64,000 nt of DNA, from assembly GCA_965199805.1 (NCBI GenBank), contig CBDATO010000001.1, positions 744,001 to 808,000 on the forward strand. Reading direction: 5' to 3'. A program made the translations under genes and the position numbers. Positions 60,301 through 64,000 of the stretch are shown here, one piece after another. Numbering within the stretch: position 1 is the first letter of the stretch; every line of letters begins with the position of its first letter. The notes under the pieces are model-generated. The model searched no databases. It saw nothing but the letters and a program-made list of their open reading frames with translations, and was not told the origin of the DNA. The stretch is from DATAZK01 sp965199805 (lineage in GTDB: Bacteria > Actinomycetota > Actinomycetes > Frankiales > Frankiaceae).

Positions 60301-61370
60301 CAGCGGCCGGCCTCGACCGGCAGTGCCGACAGGGCGCCGGCGCTCGCGCGGCGGCGGGCCAGTAGGCGCGCCATCTCCTCGGTGAGCGCGGGGACCAGGC
60401 CCAGCATCGCGGCGTCGGCCGCTCGGGTGATGCCGGCGACGAGCTGCGCGACGGCGGATCCGGTCGCCGCCGGTACGACCGAGGTGACGACGACGCCGTT
60501 CACCCCGAGGACGACCATGCTCCGGGCAGGGCTCCGGGCGGGCGGTGCGGCGGTTGCCGCGGCGGTTGCCGACATCTGCTCACTGTGCGTCGATGCGGCT
60601 CCGGCACCGGCCTGCGACGCGCCCACGACGCGCGTCACGGCGTCGATCAGCAGCGCTCCCGCGAAGCCGGCCGTGATCACGACGTCGGCCGGGGAGGCTC
60701 CCGCCCAGACCGCGTCGACAGGCACCGGGCCCGCGTAACCGAACGGCGCTGCCGGCGATGAGCTCACCTCGTGCAGCCTCCGGTCGGCCTCGTCGTAGGA
60801 AGGGTCTCCGCTGCCGGTCCGGAAACCGGCCGACAGCAGGCCGACGAACGGTGACGCGGCTCCGAGCTGCGTGCGGGCGTACACGGCGCCGGCGTAGGCG
60901 TACTGGATGAGGGTCTCGGGTGCGGCGGCCGGGCCGGCGCCGGCGTCGACGAGCACGGCGGGACGGCCCTCGGACGGCAGCTCCGCGGCCAGGCAGACCT
61001 GGGTCATGCCGGGCACCCGGCCGAGGCTGAACTGCGCGGCGGCGAGGGTGGCCGCGGCGGGGCCGAAGGACACCACGGCATCGGCGGCCCCGACACGCAG
61101 GAGTCGCGTCGCCACCCGGACGCTTGCGCCGCGACGGGCGCGTACGGCGCGGGCCGGGTCGTCATCGTCCCCGATGCTGTCGGGAGCGGCCACGACCTCG
61201 ACCCCGGGCGGCACGGGGGTCGCCTCGAAGGCCGCCGGGTCGCCCACGAGGACGAGTGACAGCTCGGGTCGGCCGGTGGTGAGGCTGCGCACGGCCTCGA
61301 CGACGTCGGCCGCCGAGAGGTGCGCGCCACCGACGTCGACCGCGACCCGCAGGCGTGCGGCCGACGTCAC
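60300..61370 (-). CDS. Degenerate PlsX-like (phosphate acyltransferase) protein
   Basis: This 356-residue protein occupies the plsX position between rpmF and rnc and aligns along the whole PlsX fold. RLRVAVDVGGAHLSAADVV replaces AVDxMGGDxxP. RRGASVRVATRLLRVG matches the SSM region, and VVSFGPAAATLAAAQF stands where VSAGNTGAL is expected. VLVDAGAGPAAAPETLIQYAYAG replaces DxGANVD, AGFAGALLID replaces DGFTGN, and SMVVLGVNGVVVTSV replaces LLGxxGxVIKSHG. Several signature residues are therefore lost while the scaffold is kept. It may be a non-catalytic relative of the enzyme that makes acyl-phosphate. Start GTG 61370, 11 bases after rpmF. Confidence 0.75.
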   Translation of the reverse strand: MTSAARLRVAVDVGGAHLSAADVVEAVRSLTTGRPELSLVLVGDPAAFEATPVPPGVEVVAAPDSIGDDDDPARAVRARRGASVRVATRLLRVGAADAVVSFGPAAATLAAAQFSLGRVPGMTQVCLAAELPSEGRPAVLVDAGAGPAAAPETLIQYAYAGAVYARTQLGAASPFVGLLSAGFRTGSGDPSYDEADRRLHEVSSSPAAPFGYAGPVPVDAVWAGASPADVVITAGFAGALLIDAVTRVVGASQAGAGAASTHSEQMSATAAATAAPPARSPARSMVVLGVNGVVVTSVVPAATGSAVAQLVAGITRAADAAMLGLVPALTEEMARLLARRRASAGALSALPVEAGR

Positions 61371-61381
61371 GGAGGAGTGGC

Positions 61382-61552
61382 TCAGACGTCGATCGCCTGA
61401 CGGTCGCCGTAGCGGCCGCAGGTCGAGCAGGCCGTGTGCGGCAGGATCACGTGGCCACGCGGGCACTTGGCGAGCGTCGGCGCGGTCGCCTTCCACTGGC
61501 TGCGACGGGAATGCGTGTTGGCACGCGAGGTACGACGTTTCGGAACGGCCAC
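61382..61552 (-). CDS. rpmF: 50S ribosomal protein L32
   Basis: L32 is a small 50S protein. The ORF from GTG 61552 gives 56 residues, the normal length: VAVPKRRTSRANTHSRRSQWKATAPTL at the N-terminus and GRYGDRQAIDV at the end. The zinc region is KCPRGHVILPHTACSTCG. The second Cys of the first CxxC is replaced by Gly, with a His next to it, while the second CxxC is intact. The start lies one base after the yceD stop. An upstream in-frame ATG at 61585 is ignored because VAVPKRR is the conserved start. Confidence 0.96.
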   Translation of the reverse strand: MAVPKRRTSRANTHSRRSQWKATAPTLAKCPRGHVILPHTACSTCGRYGDRQAIDV

Positions 61553-61553
61553 G

Positions 61554-62246
61554 TCAGGACTCCTCTTCGGAACGGTCGGGGACATCTGTAGGAACGGGAT
61601 CGTCGGCAGCGGCGGCCGGTGCGACCAGGCTGGACAGCGCTGCCCACCGGGGGTCGACCGCGTCGTGGGAGTGATCGGCCGGCAGGTCGTCGAGCCGTCC
61701 GCCGCAGCCGACGCACAGACCGGAGCAATCCGGACGGCACAGCGGCGTCAGGGGCAGCTCGAGCACGAGCGCGTCACGCAGCACCGGCTCGAGGTCGATC
61801 AGGTCGTCGACCAGCATCGGGAGCTCGTCGTCGTCATCGCCGTCGGCCGGCTGGCTGCGGCTCTGCTTCGCGCCGCCGTACGGACCGGACTCGGGATAGC
61901 GGAACAGCTCGAGGATCTGGGCCGTGACCGGCGTGCTCACCGGCTCCAGGCAGCGTCCGCACTCGCCCGACATGGTGGCGTCGACCGTGCCGGTGACCAG
62001 CACGCCCTCCATGACCGACTCGAGACGCAGGTCGAGAACGAGGTCGCTGCCGGGCGCGATGACGGCCATGCCTAGGCCACCGAGCTCCGGGGGTGCCGGA
62101 TCCGTCCGCTGGGTACGCCGCATCGACCCGGGCCGTCGACCGAGCTCGCGCGTGTCGAGCACGAGCGGTCGCCTCGGGTCGAGCCGGTGGCGCGGGCTCT
62201 GCGCGGAGGCCGGGGTGGCCCCGCGGGGAGCGGTCATCTTGGGCAC
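61554..62246 (-). CDS. yceD: YceD family (DUF177) protein
   Basis: This 230-residue DUF177 protein is encoded upstream of rpmF, as in most bacteria and plants, where it is linked to 23S rRNA maturation. It has paired Cys motifs: SGECGRCLEPVS in the middle and PLCRPDCSGLCVGCGG near the end, likely a metal site. MLVDDLIDLEPVLRDALVLELPL is the conserved helix. An N-terminal basic stretch (RHRLDPRRPLVLDTRELGRRPGS) and an acidic C-terminus complete it. The start may be GTG 62246 or ATG 62237. Confidence 0.92.
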   Translation of the reverse strand: MPKMTAPRGATPASAQSPRHRLDPRRPLVLDTRELGRRPGSMRRTQRTDPAPPELGGLGMAVIAPGSDLVLDLRLESVMEGVLVTGTVDATMSGECGRCLEPVSTPVTAQILELFRYPESGPYGGAKQSRSQPADGDDDDELPMLVDDLIDLEPVLRDALVLELPLTPLCRPDCSGLCVGCGGRLDDLPADHSHDAVDPRWAALSSLVAPAAAADDPVPTDVPDRSEEES

Positions 62247-62382
62247 GGGTCTACGACTGATCTCGTTCGGTGGGGAAGGGGTGGAGGCCCGGGCTGCAGG
62301 CTGGGACCTGCCGGGGCACAGCCGCCCAGTCTACAAGCCGCGCAGACGGGCGTACGGCGACGTCACGCCGCCGGACGACGGC

Positions 62383-63072
62383 TCAGGCGTGGGCCGACGC
62401 GTTGGGGGCGGCCCGGTCGTCGGACGGGTACGCGCCGCCCTCCTCGGGGTCGTACTCGCCGGTGGCGTACTCCCCCTGCGCCGGGTCACCGACGTAGTCC
62501 TGCTCGGTGGCGCCCGCCGTCCAGGTGAGCTGCTCACCCTCGGCGTAGTCGCCCTCGCCGTAGCGGGCGTACTCCTGCTCGGCCTGGGCGCGCGACTCCG
62601 CGATCCGCTCGCGTCCGCGGCTCACGGCGTCGAGCGAGCTGTTGAGCAGCTGCTCGAAGCGTGCGAGCGAGCCGTCGATGTAGTCGTCGGTCTGGTCGCG
62701 CATGCGCATCGCCTCGGCTTCGGCGGCTTCCGCGATCTCGGCGGAGACCCGCTGCGCCTCCTCGACCAGCCCGTTCTCCGAGACCAGCCGGTTGCGCTCC
62801 ACGCGGGCCTCGGCGACGACCCGATCGGCCTCGGTGCGCGCCGTGACGAGGATGTCGTCGGCCTGCGCCCGGGCGTCTTCCTGCACCGCGTTGCGCTCGC
62901 GGAGCAGCGAGCGCGCCTCCGACATCTCGGCCGGGAGCAGCTGCCTCAGCTCCTCCAGCGCGCCGAGCAGCGTGGGCCGGTCGATGACCGCGGCAGAGCC
63001 CGAGAGCGCCTTGCCTTTGGCGGTCTCCACCATGGTGATGATCTCGTCGAGCTTGCCCTGCACGTCCGGCAT
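62383..63072 (-). CDS. sepIVA: SepIVA-like DivIVA-family coiled-coil protein
   Basis: This 229-residue protein occupies the position of Rv2927c/SepIVA between yceD and coaD. It starts PDVQGKLDEIITMVETAKGKALSGSAAVIDR. A long heptad region follows (EDARAQADDILVTARTEADRVVAEARVERNRLV...EEAQRVSAEIAEAAEAEAMRMRDQTDDYIDG). Mycobacterial SepIVA is a septal cell-division and envelope-control protein. The last 70 residues are acidic, Tyr- and Gly-rich (YGEGDYAEGEQL...GEYATGEYDPEEGGAY) and look disordered. Identification rests on synteny and coiled-coil pattern, so the name is probable rather than certain. Confidence 0.75.
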   Translation of the reverse strand: MPDVQGKLDEIITMVETAKGKALSGSAAVIDRPTLLGALEELRQLLPAEMSEARSLLRERNAVQEDARAQADDILVTARTEADRVVAEARVERNRLVSENGLVEEAQRVSAEIAEAAEAEAMRMRDQTDDYIDGSLARFEQLLNSSLDAVSRGRERIAESRAQAEQEYARYGEGDYAEGEQLTWTAGATEQDYVGDPAQGEYATGEYDPEEGGAYPSDDRAAPNASAHA

Positions 63073-63096
63073 GCGGGTCAGCCTATGGCAGGCGGC

Positions 63097-63594
63097 TCAG
63101 CGGGTGGAAAGCTTCGCGGCCATCCGGTCGAGCACGTAGGCCGGAACGAGGTGGCTGACGTCGCCGCCCCACGTCGCCACCTCCTTGACCAGGCTCGAGG
63201 ACAGGAACGACGAGGCCGGGTTGGTGCTCATGAAGAGCGTCTCGACGCCTTCGAGGGAGTGGTTCATCTGGGCCATCTGCAGCTCGTAGTCGAAGTCGCT
63301 GACTGCGCGCAGACCCTTGACGATCACGGGGATCTCGCGCTTGCGGCAGAACTCGACGAGCAATCCGTGGAACGACTCGACGAGCACGTTGCCGTACTGC
63401 GTCGTCGCCTCACGGAGCATCTCGATGCGCTCCTCGACCGAGAACATCCCGGCCTTGCTCTTGTTGATCATCACGGCGACGGTGACCTCGTCGTACAAGG
63501 CAGCCGTACGGCCGATGATGTCGAGGTGACCATTGGTCACGGGGTCGAAGGACCCTGGGCAGACGGCCCGGCGAAACGTGCTCGCAGCAGTCAT
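63097..63594 (-). CDS. coaD: Phosphopantetheine adenylyltransferase
   Basis: CoaD makes dephospho-CoA from 4'-phosphopantetheine and ATP. From ATG 63594, with GGAG upstream, it has 165 residues, the family norm. The nucleotidyltransferase motif is CPGSFDPVTNGHLDIIGRTA, with the TxGH site. VIVKGLRAVSDFDYELQMAQMN and SSFLSSSLVKEVATWGGDVS supply the other conserved segments. It lies 13 bases after rsmD, the usual rsmD–coaD pair. Confidence 0.97.
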   Translation of the reverse strand: MTAASTFRRAVCPGSFDPVTNGHLDIIGRTAALYDEVTVAVMINKSKAGMFSVEERIEMLREATTQYGNVLVESFHGLLVEFCRKREIPVIVKGLRAVSDFDYELQMAQMNHSLEGVETLFMSTNPASSFLSSSLVKEVATWGGDVSHLVPAYVLDRMAAKLSTR

Positions 63595-63607
63595 GAGCGC
63601 TCCGCGG

Positions 63608-64000
63608 TCATGATCGCCAACCGTACCAGAGCACGGTGTCTCCATATCGGCGGGTCTCGGCCGGTTCGAAGCCGTCCGGCAGGACGAGCTGCGGGCTGCG
63701 GATGTCGCGTTCCACGACGATCACCTCGGACGCGAGCCCGGCGGCCACCGGCAGGAGCTCGTCGATCTCCGCCGCGTACGGCGGGTCGAGGAAGACGACG
63801 TCGTACGTCCGTGGCGGGCTCTCGGCGGCGAATGTGGCCAGCACCGTCTCCGCCCGCCCGGCCGACACCTGCGCCCCCGGCAGCCCGACGGCCGCGACGT
63901 TGGCGGCGAGCACGCGCCGCACGCCCGGGTCGGCCTCGACGAGCGCTGCGCCCGCCGCGCCACGCGAGAGCAGCTCGAGGGCGACGGCCCCGCTGCCGGC
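63608..64000 (-). CDS. rsmD: 16S rRNA (guanine-N2)-methyltransferase RsmD, C-terminal part
   Basis: The open frame continues past the window edge, so only about 130 C-terminal residues are present. SAM motif I remains at the edge (AGSGAVALELLSRGA), with VEADPGVRRVLAANV as motif II. The catalytic motif VVFLDPPYAAEIDELL is the N/D-PPY of RsmD, which methylates G966 of 16S rRNA. The tail is RRYGDTVLWYGWRS. It precedes coaD by 13 bases. The N-terminal part is outside the window. Confidence 0.94.
   Translation of the reverse strand, partial: AGSGAVALELLSRGAAGAALVEADPGVRRVLAANVAAVGLPGAQVSAGRAETVLATFAAESPPRTYDVVFLDPPYAAEIDELLPVAAGLASEVIVVERDIRSPQLVLPDGFEPAETRRYGDTVLWYGWRS

Overview
The window is a high-GC actinomycete chromosome segment made almost entirely of conserved housekeeping genes. 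The order (rpsA; dapB–M16 peptidase–pnp–rpsO–ribF–truB–nrnA–rbfA–ylxP–infB–ylxR–nusA–rimP; proS; ispG–rip–dxr; cdsA–frr–pyrH–tsf–rpsB; whiG–recombinase–dprA–comM–yraN; rnhB–lepB–rplS–trmD–rimM–khpA–rpsP–ffh; ftsY–smc–mutM–rnc–rpmF–yceD–sepIVA-like–coaD–rsmD) combines blocks known from Mycobacterium and Streptomyces. A WhiG/FliA-type sigma factor suggests a spore-forming or motile lineage; the order or family cannot be fixed from this window. Nearly everything lies on the minus strand, so each operon reads from high to low coordinates. Only five genes are on the plus strand: a methyltransferase, an M23-like secreted protein, an amidohydrolase, a small lipoprotein and mutM.

Region by region. 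1–4280: an uncharacterised partial gene, a four-helix membrane protein, rpsA with its own divergent promoter region, a methyltransferase and a small membrane protein. 4283–13675: lysine/diaminopimelate synthesis (dapB), an M16 protease, RNA decay (pnp), S15, an orphan CheY-like receiver, FAD synthesis, tRNA pseudouridylation, nanoRNA degradation and 30S maturation. 13797–18990: the translation and antitermination operon rimP–nusA–ylxR–infB. 19083–22518: a MarR regulator, a HAD hydrolase, a YbaK deacylase and proS. 22604–26561: a sulfate ABC importer (SBP–CysT–CysW–CysA) with a perfect inverted repeat upstream and a strong terminator downstream. 26716–31190: a DUF4081-type acetyltransferase and the MEP-pathway genes ispG and dxr flanking a site-2 protease. 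31237–37869: an esterase lipoprotein, rlmN, cdsA, frr, pyrH, tsf and rpsB. 38215–43943: the M23-like protein, whiG, a XerC-type recombinase, dprA, comM and yraN. 44121–51014: an orphan disordered protein, DUF2469, rnhB, lepB, the rplS–trmD–rimM–khpA–rpsP translation group and ffh. 51275–64000: an amidohydrolase, ftsY, smc, a small coiled-coil protein, acylphosphatase, a lipoprotein, mutM, rnc, a degenerate PlsX-like protein, L32, yceD, a SepIVA-like protein, coaD and partial rsmD.

Many neighbours are translationally coupled by 1–4 base stop/start overlaps. Operon ends are often marked by long GC-rich hairpins without T-tracts; two minus-strand hairpins do carry T-rich tails. I see no tRNA, rRNA, CRISPR array, insertion sequence or prophage, and no convincing new multigene system. 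The unusual points are individual: a PlsX homologue that has lost its signature residues, altered zinc ligands in MutM and L32, an LytM-family protein with Cys in place of a catalytic-site His, an amidohydrolase inserted between ffh and ftsY, a sulfate operon with an operator-like repeat, two genes whose start codons overlap head to head, and a window-wide preference for GTACG at Val–Arg and Arg–Thr codon pairs.
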